DNA of 64,000 nucleotides from Candidatus Sabulitectum sp. (GCA_021107435.1 JAIOSV010000096.1:16457-80456); one strand, 5' to 3'. Shown: positions 36,101 to 45,014, numbered from the stretch's first letter. The notes: generated from the sequence alone by a model not told the origin. Numbers and translations are program-made.

Positions 36101-36165
36101 TCACACTGCCGGCCCTTATTCAGATCACTTCCCGGAGGAGGAAAAAACATGTTCCGGAGAATTAG
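33121..36165 (+). CDS. RND efflux transporter permease 2
   Basis: 1,014 residues, starting in the stop of permease 1. Same twelve-span layout: RPRGTAIIYLALLGLAVVSFNRIPIEGSPSTTLPELNVVTGWYGADPEAV at the N-terminus and LLVDGAVVVMEAIAYRRRQGI at TM4, where the second Asp of the AcrB pair is Gly. A hetero-oligomeric pump with permease 1 is likely because of the overlap. The minus-strand 429-codon open frame inside it (33451-34740) is a shadow. It overlaps the adaptor gene by 17 nt. Confidence 0.92.
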   Translation: MIAGVLKRPRGTAIIYLALLGLAVVSFNRIPIEGSPSTTLPELNVVTGWYGADPEAVCEQVTRPIEEVSRQIRGVKDVSSSSGAGRSLVTVSFAQGTDMDVASMELTERISMIRDEMPGNVSASTITQAIPREMESEGFLIYAITGAEKSILKNLAEDVVVPCLERIDGISSVIVEGLGSEEILIDIDMEALKSLDLTLAQVVRSIQNGIVDRNVGVVTDITALEAVLRVSSVPMSLWEMEQLVVNRTGTDFVTLDDISHGIYQSYSENTGVIFRYNGLDQITMELDRAAGSNAVRVASVVKDEIEKIQSNLPEGIYLDLIEDGTETITDDLNALSWRALVSLGLIMLVLLLLNPSPLTTPLILSSILFSSALAVTAVFLAGYSINVLTLSALAIAFGLLVDGAVVVMEAIAYRRRQGIPALKAAAVGAREVAMPVLGGILTTLVALVPLLASEGVLRIYYRPFAFTVAATLLASYAVCLTFVPSIAGHWKKGNWYRQRKWDRVLAKGVAILHHKPWIPVIVTILLIAGAVYVLLAKVEHGKTWNFGYDRDYLYISYAFPPGTPQDISDEVAARFEEIVAGRDGILSTRTTVYGESGVIFCQFEQEALWDGTALQCESEAIALATTIGGIRRIYVGGVSPEGYWRSTASAGMMQTVELRGFDYEGLKGIAVNLQSLLERHPRVEEVDINWNARTVNREQLAIVFDRIELADLGINPYQLVMALRYNMSGGYGAQVRIADETTDLTFRLEGQKDPELSEILDSRIVTRDGSMCMGDIIGIDTIGVQGSVIREDGEYVRTVAYSFMGAERMAARFRNSLLTSLELPSGYRVYEDTTFLPDWLAEEEGADMNLLVALAILAVFAVTAIVFESFTAPLYVLAVIPMALVGVAAGFWVFDRIFSPEAYVGSVFLVGIAVNNSILLIDSFEKKKRAGMDLRKSVDEVVGERLRPVLQTTATTVLGLLPLVLWPISSQDLWGTLAFTVVCGMVISTPLVLITLPALIQITSRRRKKHVPEN

Positions 36166-37186
36166 TCTTTTGCTGTTTGCCGTAAGTTTCATTCTTTTTT
36201 TCGGATGCGGAGAGGAGGAAGAACTGGAGAGAGAAACTCTCGAACCTTCACCTCTTCCTGTTACTGCCTCTGTCGCCCGTATAGATGTCCTTTTTGAGGT
36301 GATAAGCTCCACCGGAAGAGTTTCCAGCAGAAGAACCCAGAATCTTACTGCTCAGATACAGGGGCAGGTGGTTCAGGCTCCCGAATATGCCGGAGAGGAA
36401 TTCTCAGAGGGAGCTGTGATCTTCAGAGTTGCAAGTGGACAGCACGCGTCAAATCTGTCAGCCGCCAACAGCGAATACAGAAATGCCCAGGCATTGTATC
36501 AATTCGAGATCGATAATTACAGGGGAGAAATAACAGACGGTGTAAGAAGTATGCTCCGTCAGACCACCGGTCTTGAATCGGCATCCGCGAGTCTTTCAAG
36601 TGCCCGAACTCAGTATGGCAATTCAGCTGTTTCCGCGGGATTCAATGGAGTAATCTCTGATGTGACTGCTCAGGATGGTATGACCGTTTATCCGGGATCA
36701 CCTCTGGGGACCCTTGTGGATCCCTGGTGTCTTCAGGTGGAGGTGGATCTGGACGAAAGACAGCTTGCCCGGTGCGCCTCCGGTTTGAAAGCCTTTGTGA
36801 TAATTCCATCCCTGAACGACACAGTTCTTGTCGGCGAGGTAAGATCTGTTTCACCGGTTATTGATCCTGGATTCAGATCAGGAACTGTTGTGGTTGATGT
36901 TCCTCATGTGCCCGATCTTCGCCCGGGCGCCACTGCAAGAGTGGAGATAGTTGTTGCAGAGCACGAAGGATCCCTTGTCATCCCGGAGCAGGCAGTTCTC
37001 ATCCGTGATGACAGACCCATGGTGTTTGCCGTAGTGGATGGTCACGCGGACTGGAGATATGTGAGACTTGGATCCTCAGGAAGAGGTATTGTAGCAATAG
37101 AAGATGGCATTATCGATGGAGAGGCTGTTATTACCAGCGGCCATTACTCTTTAGCTCACGACGCTCCTGTTGCTGTGGTGAATTGA
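36149..37186 (+). CDS. RND membrane-fusion (periplasmic adaptor) lipoprotein
   Basis: 345 residues from ATG 36149 (GGAGGAGG 6 nt upstream; an ATG-less extension to 36092 is unlikely). Signal peptide with lipobox (LFFGCGEEEE). Lipoyl-like half-motifs (SSTGRVSSRRTQNLTAQIQGQV and the later NGVISDVTAQDGMTVYPGSPLGTLVD), with a short helical hairpin between them (SAANSEYRNAQALYQFEIDN...). C-terminal membrane-proximal domain (EGSLVIPEQAVLIRDDRPMVFAVVDG). It links the permease to an outer-membrane channel; no TolC-like gene lies nearby. The adaptor comes last, whereas it more often comes first. Confidence 0.9.
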   Translation: MFRRISLLLFAVSFILFFGCGEEEELERETLEPSPLPVTASVARIDVLFEVISSTGRVSSRRTQNLTAQIQGQVVQAPEYAGEEFSEGAVIFRVASGQHASNLSAANSEYRNAQALYQFEIDNYRGEITDGVRSMLRQTTGLESASASLSSARTQYGNSAVSAGFNGVISDVTAQDGMTVYPGSPLGTLVDPWCLQVEVDLDERQLARCASGLKAFVIIPSLNDTVLVGEVRSVSPVIDPGFRSGTVVVDVPHVPDLRPGATARVEIVVAEHEGSLVIPEQAVLIRDDRPMVFAVVDGHADWRYVRLGSSGRGIVAIEDGIIDGEAVITSGHYSLAHDAPVAVVN

Positions 37187-37256
37187 CGATTTTCTTCGGT
37201 AACTACCGGGTTGATGGCCCCTTTTCAATCGCTTCGCCAGCGAGTATCTTGCGCAA

Positions 37257-40200
37257 ATGAATCGAGAAACAGAAGCTATCCCCGACGGTAAATTTGCCCC
37301 TGAAGACTGGGAGTACATCCTTCTTCAGATGGTAAGTGATCACAGTGGAGTGGATTTCAGTATGTATCGTCTTGCTACCTTCAGAAGGCGCTACATGAAG
37401 CGTATGAGTCTTGTTGACGCACATGATATCAGAGACTTTGTAAAGATGCTGGAAGACAGCACAGAGCTTCTTGATCTGCTGGCGTCGGATCTGCTGGTTG
37501 GTGTTACCTCATTCTTCAGGGATGCAGCTGCTTTTCGTGCTTTGCGCAAATCTGTAATCAAACCGCTGCTCGCGGAAAAAGACAAAGAACCCGTTCGTGT
37601 ATGGGTAACCGGATGTTCTCTTGGTATGGAAGCCTACAGCATTGCCATGCTTATGGACAGCGCAGCAGGGAAAAACGGCAGGAACTTCACTGTTTTTGCT
37701 ACTGATATCAGCAGATCATCTCTTGCGAAGGCATCAAAGGGCATCTACTCGGAAAAGCAGTTCTTAACCGTTCCTGAAGAATACAGGAGGTATTTCAGAG
37801 AAGTAGGCAAGGGCTGGAAAATCCACAGAGAAATCAGATCTCACATGGTTTTCAGCTATCATGATATCCTCTCTGATCCTCCATTCGCTCATATGGATCT
37901 TGTAAGTTGCAGGAACATGTTGATTTATCTTAAGGCAAAGGCGCAGAACGCAGTTCTGAACCGACTGAACTACAGTCTTTCGAAAGGTGGCTATCTGTTT
38001 CTGGGAAGCGGAGAAGCTCCCGGTAAGATACAGGGTAATCTGGAAACCCTTAACTCAAGATGGCGTCTGTTCAAAAAGACGGGGGATACTGTTTTCTCTG
38101 TGGACATGCTTCCCTTTGAGAAGCATCACACCCAATACAGTGTTACTCTCCAGAACAGGAGTTTTTCAATTCAGAAAGATGATGAGGCTCACGGAAGAAG
38201 CCGATCATTCACTTCCTGCCTTGAGGAAAGATTTTTCCCCGACTGTGTTTTCATAGATGAAGATTACAACATCCTGTTTATTAACGGTGATATGAATTCG
38301 TATCTGTCCATACCATCCGGATTACCGGGTGGAAGCCTTCTGTCCATGCTTTCATCCAGACTTAAAGCCGCAGTTCGCGCCGGGGTGCGACGGGCTGCCG
38401 GAGGGTTTAAGAGAATCCGATGCGAGACAGGAGAAGGTGTTTCTGTTTGCGCGAGCTGTATTTCTCCTTTGGGAATGAAGGCCGTTTTCCTTGTGGAATT
38501 CATCAGGGAGGACCCGGAGAATCTTAGCTCCGTCGATGCCATAGAATGTTCCAGATCGGGTGTATCAATTTTTGAAGAGCAGATAGCTTTCCTTGAGAGT
38601 GAGCTTGCCGCTACCAGACGGGAACTAAGAAACCGTACCGGTGAGCTTCAGGCTTCAAATGAAGAGCTGCAATCCACCAATGAAGAGATCAGAAGCGCCA
38701 ATGAGGAACTCATTGCGGCAAATGAGGAACTCATTGCCTCCAACGAGGAATTGCAGAGAGTAAACAGGCGGCTTTCCATCCTTTCAGATGATATGATGAA
38801 TCTTCTGGAAAGCATGGATGTCGGCTCTCTTTTTCTGGACAGCAAATTGAATATCAGGCGATTTAACCCAAAGGCCTGCCGTTTTTTCAAGATAACCGAA
38901 AGTGATTTCGGTCGTGCAATTACCGATTTCACAACCACACTTGTAAGATCCTCTATGGATTTACTGGTTAAGACTGCGGGGCAGGTAGCTGATTCCGGAA
39001 TTGTGGCGGAGATATCGCTGGAGGCTGATCTTCCCGGATACTGGCTTGCGAAGGTTTCACCCTATAGAGCTGCAAAGAGTTCAAGTCGGGGCACTGTAAT
39101 TACTTTTGTAGATGTTTCTCTCCTGCGGGAGGGAGAGATATCACTGGCAAGAAGTGAGAGGAAATTCAGAGGGCTGTTCAATGGTTTCCCAATGGGAGCT
39201 ATTCTGGTTTTTCATTCTGCGGAGAGTGACGAATTTTCTGTTCTCGACAGAAATCCCGAATTTGAACTGCTTCAGGGGGAACACAGCGATATCATTTCGA
39301 ATGAGAGATTCATACAGGGGATACTTGAAGAAGAACCGGCTTTTCAGTTTACACACAACCGGAGTATTCTTCAATGTGAGGTATTCAGACCTGCTGATTA
39401 TGCTGAAACCCTGTGTGTTACACTTAGGGATATTACCAGAGAGAGCAGGGCCAGCTATGAGAAGGAAATACTGCAGAAAAGGCTGAAAGATTCTCAACTG
39501 CTTGCCGGTATGGGAATCTGGGAATACAATCTGGAGCAGAAAGTCGTTACCCTTTCCCCGGAAGCGGCGGAACTGTTTGACCTCAGTTCGGAATTACCGG
39601 TTCCCGTTAGTGTTTTCCGAAACCTTATTGAAAACTTCGACAATTTTCTTCTTGCCGCAAAGGATGCTTTGTCTTCAGGCAGGGCATACTCTGATATGGT
39701 CACAACGAGTGAAATCTCCGGTATGGAACCTAAGTATTTCAGAATCAGCAGCTACTCGGAGAAGGACAGAGACGGAACCAGTGTATACGGATATGCACTT
39801 GATGTTACCTCAGAGGTTATGAACGAAAGAATACTGAAGAAAGCTCATGACAAGCTGGCTGAAACACAGAGAATTGCTCTGATCGGTCTCATAGAAATTG
39901 ATTGGAACCATCATTACACCGTGCAGCAGGAGAGACTTGCTGATTCCGCTCTGCAGGTTCTCAAGCTGCCTGAAACAGAGGGAAGCGCTTTCTTTACAGG
40001 ATGCCTGGAAGAGGAGCTGGCCAATAAAGTTTTGAGTAATCTGGGGTCTGCGGCGCGAAAGCGTGAAACAGTTACGATGGATGTTCCAGCGAAGAACGGT
40101 GCCGGCGAGAATGTCTATCTCCAGATGATAGCAAGACCCGAGATCAGAGAGGACGGCAGCTGCTTTACCACCGTTGTGATAATGGATATTACCCGTCGTC

Positions 40201-41306
40201 ATCAGCTGGAGAATGAGCTCAAGCACTCAGATAAACTCCGGTCGGTGGGTGAGCTTGCCGGGGGTATCGCCCATGACTTCAATAATCAGCTTATGGGTAT
40301 TGTGGGATTCGCGGAGTGTCTTCGCGGCCTGTCGTGCAACACAGAGCAGCTTGAGTATATAAAGGGCATTTTGAGTTCAGCGGAAAGAGCAGGAGCTCTT
40401 GTGAGGCAACTACTTGCCTTTAGCCGAAAGGGTCTTTCGCATATTGCGCCATTCGATCTTCATCATTTGATAGACGATGTCATTTCTCTGCTGCAAAGAA
40501 GCATAGACAGGCGTATAGAGATCCGAAGCGCTCTTCGCGCAGAGAACACTATAATTGTTGGAGATGTCTCAGAGATGAACAACGCTCTTCTGAATCTGGC
40601 GATAAATGCCAGAGATGCTATCGACGGCGCTGGAATTCTCACTTTCAGCACGGTGAACCCGGCACCCGAGAAGATTGAACTTGTTATCTCAGACACAGGC
40701 AAGGGGATGACCGGGGAAGTAATGCAGAGGGTTTTCGAACCCTTTTTCACAACAAAACCTCTGGGAGACGGTACCGGGATGGGGCTGCCTGCGGTGTATG
40801 GAACAGTAACTGCGCATCACGGAGCAATCACTATGGAATCTGAACCTGGAAAGGGAACCAGAGTTATTGTTACACTGCCGATTGCAGAAATGAATGTATC
40901 CGACAGTGAAAGTCATAAGGATTTTTCTTCTACAACCATGACGGGAACTATTCTTCTGGTGGATGATGAGAAAATTGTCAGAACTGTCTTGAAAACACTG
41001 GTTGAATCTCTGGGCTTTACTGTGATTACCGCTTCGGATGGAGTGGAAGCGGTTGATATCTACAGGAAGAACGCGGATAATATAAAACTCGTTCTCATGG
41101 ATATGACCATGCCACGCAAGAATGGTGTTGATGCTTTCACTGAAATGCGGGAGATATCTCCGGATGTAAAGGTGATCATACTTTCGGGGCACAGCGCGGA
41201 AAGCACTTCAAACGAAATGATCAACCTGGGAATCATCAGAGTCCTTCAGAAACCTGTAACCATCTCGGTTCTTTCCATGGCCATCAAGGATGTCATCGGG
41301 AACTGA
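37257..41306 (+). CDS. CheR methyltransferase-PAS-histidine kinase-receiver hybrid protein
   Basis: 1,349 residues, apparently cytoplasmic. Domains in order: CheR N-terminal helical domain (about 12-75); CheR SAM-methyltransferase (about 80-275) with WVTGCSLGMEAYSIAM and DLVSCRNMLIYL; a glutamate-rich coiled coil (about 440-510, NEELQSTNEEIRSANEEL); several PAS-like domains (510-980); HisKA with phospho-His H1006 in GGIAHDFNNQ; HATPase (about 1095-1215, ending in GTGMGLPAVYG and PGKGTRVIVTLP); receiver with phospho-Asp D1282 in LVLMDMTMP. CheR parts of such fusions usually follow a CheB domain, which is absent. The SAM motif usually reads GCSTGEEPYS; here it is GCSLGMEAYS. Likely a sensor kinase that has borrowed a CheR module. 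No Shine-Dalgarno is clear. Confidence 0.88.
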   Translation: MNRETEAIPDGKFAPEDWEYILLQMVSDHSGVDFSMYRLATFRRRYMKRMSLVDAHDIRDFVKMLEDSTELLDLLASDLLVGVTSFFRDAAAFRALRKSVIKPLLAEKDKEPVRVWVTGCSLGMEAYSIAMLMDSAAGKNGRNFTVFATDISRSSLAKASKGIYSEKQFLTVPEEYRRYFREVGKGWKIHREIRSHMVFSYHDILSDPPFAHMDLVSCRNMLIYLKAKAQNAVLNRLNYSLSKGGYLFLGSGEAPGKIQGNLETLNSRWRLFKKTGDTVFSVDMLPFEKHHTQYSVTLQNRSFSIQKDDEAHGRSRSFTSCLEERFFPDCVFIDEDYNILFINGDMNSYLSIPSGLPGGSLLSMLSSRLKAAVRAGVRRAAGGFKRIRCETGEGVSVCASCISPLGMKAVFLVEFIREDPENLSSVDAIECSRSGVSIFEEQIAFLESELAATRRELRNRTGELQASNEELQSTNEEIRSANEELIAANEELIASNEELQRVNRRLSILSDDMMNLLESMDVGSLFLDSKLNIRRFNPKACRFFKITESDFGRAITDFTTTLVRSSMDLLVKTAGQVADSGIVAEISLEADLPGYWLAKVSPYRAAKSSSRGTVITFVDVSLLREGEISLARSERKFRGLFNGFPMGAILVFHSAESDEFSVLDRNPEFELLQGEHSDIISNERFIQGILEEEPAFQFTHNRSILQCEVFRPADYAETLCVTLRDITRESRASYEKEILQKRLKDSQLLAGMGIWEYNLEQKVVTLSPEAAELFDLSSELPVPVSVFRNLIENFDNFLLAAKDALSSGRAYSDMVTTSEISGMEPKYFRISSYSEKDRDGTSVYGYALDVTSEVMNERILKKAHDKLAETQRIALIGLIEIDWNHHYTVQQERLADSALQVLKLPETEGSAFFTGCLEEELANKVLSNLGSAARKRETVTMDVPAKNGAGENVYLQMIARPEIREDGSCFTTVVIMDITRRHQLENELKHSDKLRSVGELAGGIAHDFNNQLMGIVGFAECLRGLSCNTEQLEYIKGILSSAERAGALVRQLLAFSRKGLSHIAPFDLHHLIDDVISLLQRSIDRRIEIRSALRAENTIIVGDVSEMNNALLNLAINARDAIDGAGILTFSTVNPAPEKIELVISDTGKGMTGEVMQRVFEPFFTTKPLGDGTGMGLPAVYGTVTAHHGAITMESEPGKGTRVIVTLPIAEMNVSDSESHKDFSSTTMTGTILLVDDEKIVRTVLKTLVESLGFTVITASDGVEAVDIYRKNADNIKLVLMDMTMPRKNGVDAFTEMREISPDVKVIILSGHSAESTSNEMINLGIIRVLQKPVTISVLSMAIKDVIGN

Positions 41307-41522
41307 TCACAAAAGGCTTTCCCGGATGCTTCTTGCCTGTTTGAGGTAAAGACAAAAGGAAGTGTTTGTACCAACTCCGGAACAAACCCCGTCAATTGCA
41401 GGCAATCCGCTTATAATCCTCATATGGTTTTATGTACGAACTGATTTTGAGAAGAAAATGTAACAGTATCTGCTCTCCGCCTGTCCTGCTGTCAGAAACC
41501 TCTAAACAGAAAGGATAGAAAA

Positions 41523-41921
41523 ATGGGTGCATTTATTCCCATCGTGGCCATTACTTCTTCCATCGGTATTCCCGCCGTTGTAATCATCGTCGCTGTGATT
41601 GTATCGCACAGAAGGAAAATCGCCAGGTACAATGTGATCGAACGAGCGATACAAAGCAACGCTTCGCCGGAAGTTATTGAACAACTTGTGGCTTCTATAA
41701 GTGAAGAGGACACAAAGAAGAGAACTCCACCAAAGCAGAGGAACCTTATCCACGGCACTGTTCTGCTGGCCCTTGGCATCAGTCTTTTTGCTCTTCGTTT
41801 CATCATTGGCGGCACTGATGTTGCGGGAATGCTGGCTGCAGGAATGATACTTTCCATGATTGCCCTTGCCAAGTTTGTCATTGCCTTTTTCATAATCAAG
41901 AAGGATCCAGAGCAGTTGTGA
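41523..41921 (+). CDS. DUF6249-like small membrane protein
   Basis: 132 residues. An N-terminal span (AITSSIGIPAVVIIVAVIV) is followed by a short cytoplasmic stretch HRRKIARYNVIERAIQSNASPEVIEQLV and two C-terminal spans. The pattern fits DUF6249, a membrane domain found beside ECF sigma factors. AGAAAGGA lies about 6 nt upstream of the ATG. It overlaps the sigma gene by 4 nt, so the two are linked. A regulatory or sensing role is inferred from position. A TATAAT at 41412-41417 may be the -10 of the operon but lacks a matching -35. Confidence 0.75.
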   Translation: MGAFIPIVAITSSIGIPAVVIIVAVIVSHRRKIARYNVIERAIQSNASPEVIEQLVASISEEDTKKRTPPKQRNLIHGTVLLALGISLFALRFIIGGTDVAGMLAAGMILSMIALAKFVIAFFIIKKDPEQL

Positions 41922-42466
41922 GCGAAACAACATCGAGACTGGTGCAGGCCGCCATGAAAGGCAACAGGGATTCCTATGGCATTCTGGTAAAGAACTACAC
42001 CGGTTTCGTGTACACAATGGCTCTCCGTATGACAGGTGATCATCACATGGCTGAAGACCTCTGCCAGGACACTTTTTTAAAGGGCTGGCTGAAGCTGAAG
42101 AAACTGCAGGAACCGGCGGCGTTTTCCGGCTGGATTGCCACCATTGCCAGAAGAACCTGCCTGAACGCAGTTGAAAAGAGGAGCAGAAAAATGGAAGTTG
42201 GAGAGGAGGAGGCTGTGCTCGTTAATCTGAATCCGACTCTGCCAGCCTGCTACGATCCCGCAAGAGTGATACTTGAAGAAGCTGTATCACAGCTTTCCCT
42301 CCGGGACAGGCAGCTAATAACACTCTGCTATTTTCAGGAGCTTTCATCCGCTGAAGTAGCAGAGGTGATGGAGATACCTCCGGGAACGGTAAGAGTGTAT
42401 CTTCTGAGGGCGAGAGCGAAACTGAAAGAAACATTGAAGGAGAGAGAAAATGAACTCCTGGCGTAA
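41918..42466 (+). CDS. ECF-type RNA polymerase sigma factor
   Basis: 182 residues with the sigma-2 (YGILVKNYTGFVYTMALRMTGDHHMAEDLCQDTFLKGWLKL) and sigma-4 (LSLRDRQLITLCYFQELSSAEVAEVMEIPPGTVRVYLLRARAKLKETL) helix-turn-helix regions of ECF sigma factors. No region 1 or 3. GTG 41918 overlaps the upstream membrane gene. It directs polymerase to its own promoter set; the stimulus is unknown. The following gene, which overlaps it by 17 nt, is a likely membrane anti-sigma. Confidence 0.92.
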   Translation: MSETTSRLVQAAMKGNRDSYGILVKNYTGFVYTMALRMTGDHHMAEDLCQDTFLKGWLKLKKLQEPAAFSGWIATIARRTCLNAVEKRSRKMEVGEEEAVLVNLNPTLPACYDPARVILEEAVSQLSLRDRQLITLCYFQELSSAEVAEVMEIPPGTVRVYLLRARAKLKETLKERENELLA

Positions 42467-42824
42467 CGACAGACTGGAAGAGAAGATCGATGAGATGCTG
42501 ACTTCCAGCGTCAGCCGCGGATCCGAGCCGGCAGGATTCAGTGTAAGATTTATGCCTCGTCGTCCCATGTTTCCGTGGCTTTCTCTTGTCTATGTACTTG
42601 CGGGAGCCGCAGTGCTTGGCTTTTTCATGGCTCAGTGGCTGGGTGGTCAGAACCTGGAAAACATCGACTACATCTCACTGTTTTCCCTGGAAAGACTGAC
42701 AGGACTCTTCTCCGGAATGACATTCGGGGGGCTGATATCCGGTCTGGCAGTCATTCTGGGACTGAGCGGGGCAATCTTTACATTTCTGCCGGAAAAACAG
42801 AGAGTGTTACGCTATATGCTGTAA
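42450..42824 (+). CDS. Putative anti-sigma / membrane protein
   Basis: 124 residues. A soluble N-terminus (NSWRNDRLEEKIDEMLTSSVSRGSEPAGFSVRFMPRR) is followed by two membrane spans (LSLVYVLAGAAVLGFFMAQWL; GGLISGLAVILGLSGAIFTFL). No zinc-binding HxxxCxxC motif is present, so it is not a classical ZAS anti-sigma. The 17-nt overlap with the ECF sigma gene suggests it controls the sigma by sequestration. This is inference from position. Confidence 0.65.
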   Translation: MNSWRNDRLEEKIDEMLTSSVSRGSEPAGFSVRFMPRRPMFPWLSLVYVLAGAAVLGFFMAQWLGGQNLENIDYISLFSLERLTGLFSGMTFGGLISGLAVILGLSGAIFTFLPEKQRVLRYML

Positions 42825-42877
42825 CAATCTGCAACATCATTACATAAAACGAATACACAATCAGAGACGGAGCTATT

Positions 42878-44899
42878 ATGGAAAAGTGTACGATACTTGT
42901 TCCACTGCTGTTACTTCTCGCAAGCTGCAACGGGGAGACCCCGGCGGAGGAAATTGTACAGGAGCCCTTTGTGGAGCCTGAACATGTCTGCTCCGATAAT
43001 GCTGAAAGACTTATTCCCAGATCGGTTCTGTTTGGAAATCCGGAAAGAACTGATCCGCAACTGTCTCCGGACGGAACAATGATAGCCTACATCGCTCCGG
43101 CAGGTACTGTGCTGAACCTCTGGGTGATGAACCGTGATCTCTCCGAGCCCCGACAGCTTACCTTTGATACCGGCAGAGGCGTAACAGACTACTTCTGGGC
43201 AGAGAACGATGTTCACCTTCTCTACATGCAGGATGAAGCCGGAGAAGAGAACACTCATGTGTACCGGCTCGATGTTGTCACAGGTGAAGTGACAGATCTG
43301 ACGCCTTTTGAAGGTGTGACAGCTTTTCTAACCGCATCTGACAAAGATCAACCCAATACCATTCTTGTACAGACCAATCAGGAGAGCGCGATGTTTTTTG
43401 ACGGTTATAAATGCGATCTGCTGACCGGGGAACTTACAATGATCTTCGACAATCCCGGTATGGATGAGAACAGCGATATGGTTGTGGACTTTATGCCTGA
43501 CGAGGACTTGAATGTAAGAATGTATTTTGCCATAAGTCCCGAGAACGGCTTCATCACAATGCACCACCGGTGGGATGAAGAATCCCCATGGGAGGAACTG
43601 ATAAGTTACTCATCCAACGAAGAATGGAGACCCAGAAGATTCAGTGATGACGGAAGAGGTCTCTACATCACATCCAATCTTGAGTCCGATCTCACAGGCC
43701 TTTACTATCTGGATATCGAATCCGGTGAGGAAATATGCATCAGCTCTGATTCTCTGGCTGATGTGAGTGAATTGAGCTTCAATCCACACACCGGAGAGCC
43801 CAGGTCTGTTACCTACAACTATCTCAGATGCAGGTGCGAGATACTTGATGAGTCCATTGTTTCCGATATGGACTTCCTTGCGGAGTTTCATGAGGGTGAT
43901 TTCGAAGTGGTCTCCAGAGATCACGCTGACAGCACCTGGATTGTGGTTTACTACACAGTACACAATCCTGCTGTTTACTTCCTCTACGACAGAACCGACG
44001 GTTCAATATGCGAGATATTTACAGCGATTCCTGCCCTTGAGAATTACAATCTGGCTGAAGTTGAACCGGTCGAGATAACCTCCAGGGATGGTTTTATACT
44101 TCCCTGCTATGTTACGAGACCTGATTCCGAGTTTTACGGTGAAGGGCCATACCCCACCATCATAAAAGTACATGGCGGTCCGTGGTCCCGTGATAGCTAC
44201 AGATACCAGCGTTTCTGCCAGCTCTATGCCAACAGGGGTTTCGCGGTTCTTCAGATTAACTTCAGGGGCTCCACCGGGTTCGGCAAGGAATTCCTCAACG
44301 CCGGCAATCAGCAGTGGGGAAGAAACATGCAGAATGATCTTGCTGATGGTGTGAACTGGGCAATTGAGAACGGTATCGCAGACCCTGAGCGTGTGGTTAT
44401 TCTCGGTGGATCCTATGGTGGTTATGCTGCTCTTGCCGGCGCTGCTTTTACTCCCGGACTCTACTGCGCCGCAGTGGACTTTTTCGGACCCTCAAACCTC
44501 AATACATTCATGGAGACAATACCGCCTTACTGGCGTCCACTCAAGGCTTTGATGGATATCAGGGTAGGTAACCCCGATGATGAAGCGGACAGGGCTATGC
44601 TGGAAGAGGTTTCTCCCGTGAATTTCCCGGAGAACATCACAATGCCCATACTTATCGTGCAGGGAGAAAATGACCCCAGAGTTGCCAGGGCGGAGAGCGA
44701 TCAGATGGTGGAAGCCCTGAGAGGTGTTGGTACAGAAGTACTCTATGTGGTTTACGATGAAGAAGGTCACGGCTTTGAGCAGGAAGAAAACGTTATAGAC
44801 TTCGCGGGCAGACTTGAGGAATTCCTCTACCTCAATGTTCCCGGTGTGGAGTGTGAACTTTTCGAGCCCCTTGAAGGTTCTACTGCCAGAATAGAGTAA
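42878..44899 (+). CDS. S9 family prolyl oligopeptidase-like peptidase lipoprotein (copy A)
   Basis: 673 residues. Signal peptide with lipobox (LLLLLASCNG). An N-terminal beta-propeller (DPQLSPDGTMIAYIAPAGTVLNLWVMNRD repeats) precedes a C-terminal alpha/beta hydrolase with GGSYGGY (Ser512), GENDPRV (Asp599) and EEGHGFEQ (His631) as the likely triad. It cleaves short peptides, perhaps with a dipeptidyl or acylaminoacyl preference, at the cell envelope. GGAG lies 6 nt upstream of the ATG and the spacing to the sigma operon is 53 nt. A near-identical paralogue lies downstream. Confidence 0.9.
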   Translation: MEKCTILVPLLLLLASCNGETPAEEIVQEPFVEPEHVCSDNAERLIPRSVLFGNPERTDPQLSPDGTMIAYIAPAGTVLNLWVMNRDLSEPRQLTFDTGRGVTDYFWAENDVHLLYMQDEAGEENTHVYRLDVVTGEVTDLTPFEGVTAFLTASDKDQPNTILVQTNQESAMFFDGYKCDLLTGELTMIFDNPGMDENSDMVVDFMPDEDLNVRMYFAISPENGFITMHHRWDEESPWEELISYSSNEEWRPRRFSDDGRGLYITSNLESDLTGLYYLDIESGEEICISSDSLADVSELSFNPHTGEPRSVTYNYLRCRCEILDESIVSDMDFLAEFHEGDFEVVSRDHADSTWIVVYYTVHNPAVYFLYDRTDGSICEIFTAIPALENYNLAEVEPVEITSRDGFILPCYVTRPDSEFYGEGPYPTIIKVHGGPWSRDSYRYQRFCQLYANRGFAVLQINFRGSTGFGKEFLNAGNQQWGRNMQNDLADGVNWAIENGIADPERVVILGGSYGGYAALAGAAFTPGLYCAAVDFFGPSNLNTFMETIPPYWRPLKALMDIRVGNPDDEADRAMLEEVSPVNFPENITMPILIVQGENDPRVARAESDQMVEALRGVGTEVLYVVYDEEGHGFEQEENVIDFAGRLEEFLYLNVPGVECELFEPLEGSTARIE

Positions 44900-44916
44900 T
44901 CAGATATTCAGACGAC

Positions 44917-44951
44917 AAGGGAAGGCCGGTCGATGAGCCCGGCCTTCCCTT
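44917..44951 (+). terminator. Hairpin terminator after S9 copy A
   Basis: A 13-bp stem AAGGGAAGGCCGG / CCGGCCTTCCCTT with a 9-nt loop, 17 nt after the stop. No T tract follows, so it may be a hairpin or attenuator rather than a strong terminator. Confidence 0.7.
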
Positions 44952-45014
44952 GAATCATTCCCGCTCCATATTTAAGCTGCTGATTCAGGATGCTTAACAC
45001 GTGTTTTCAGATAG

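Noticed and set aside
41379..41417. ECF-type promoter (GGAAC ... CGTC) upstream of the sigma operon
   Set aside because: The boxes are only 6 nt apart, versus about 16, and the nearby TATAAT lacks a suitable -35.
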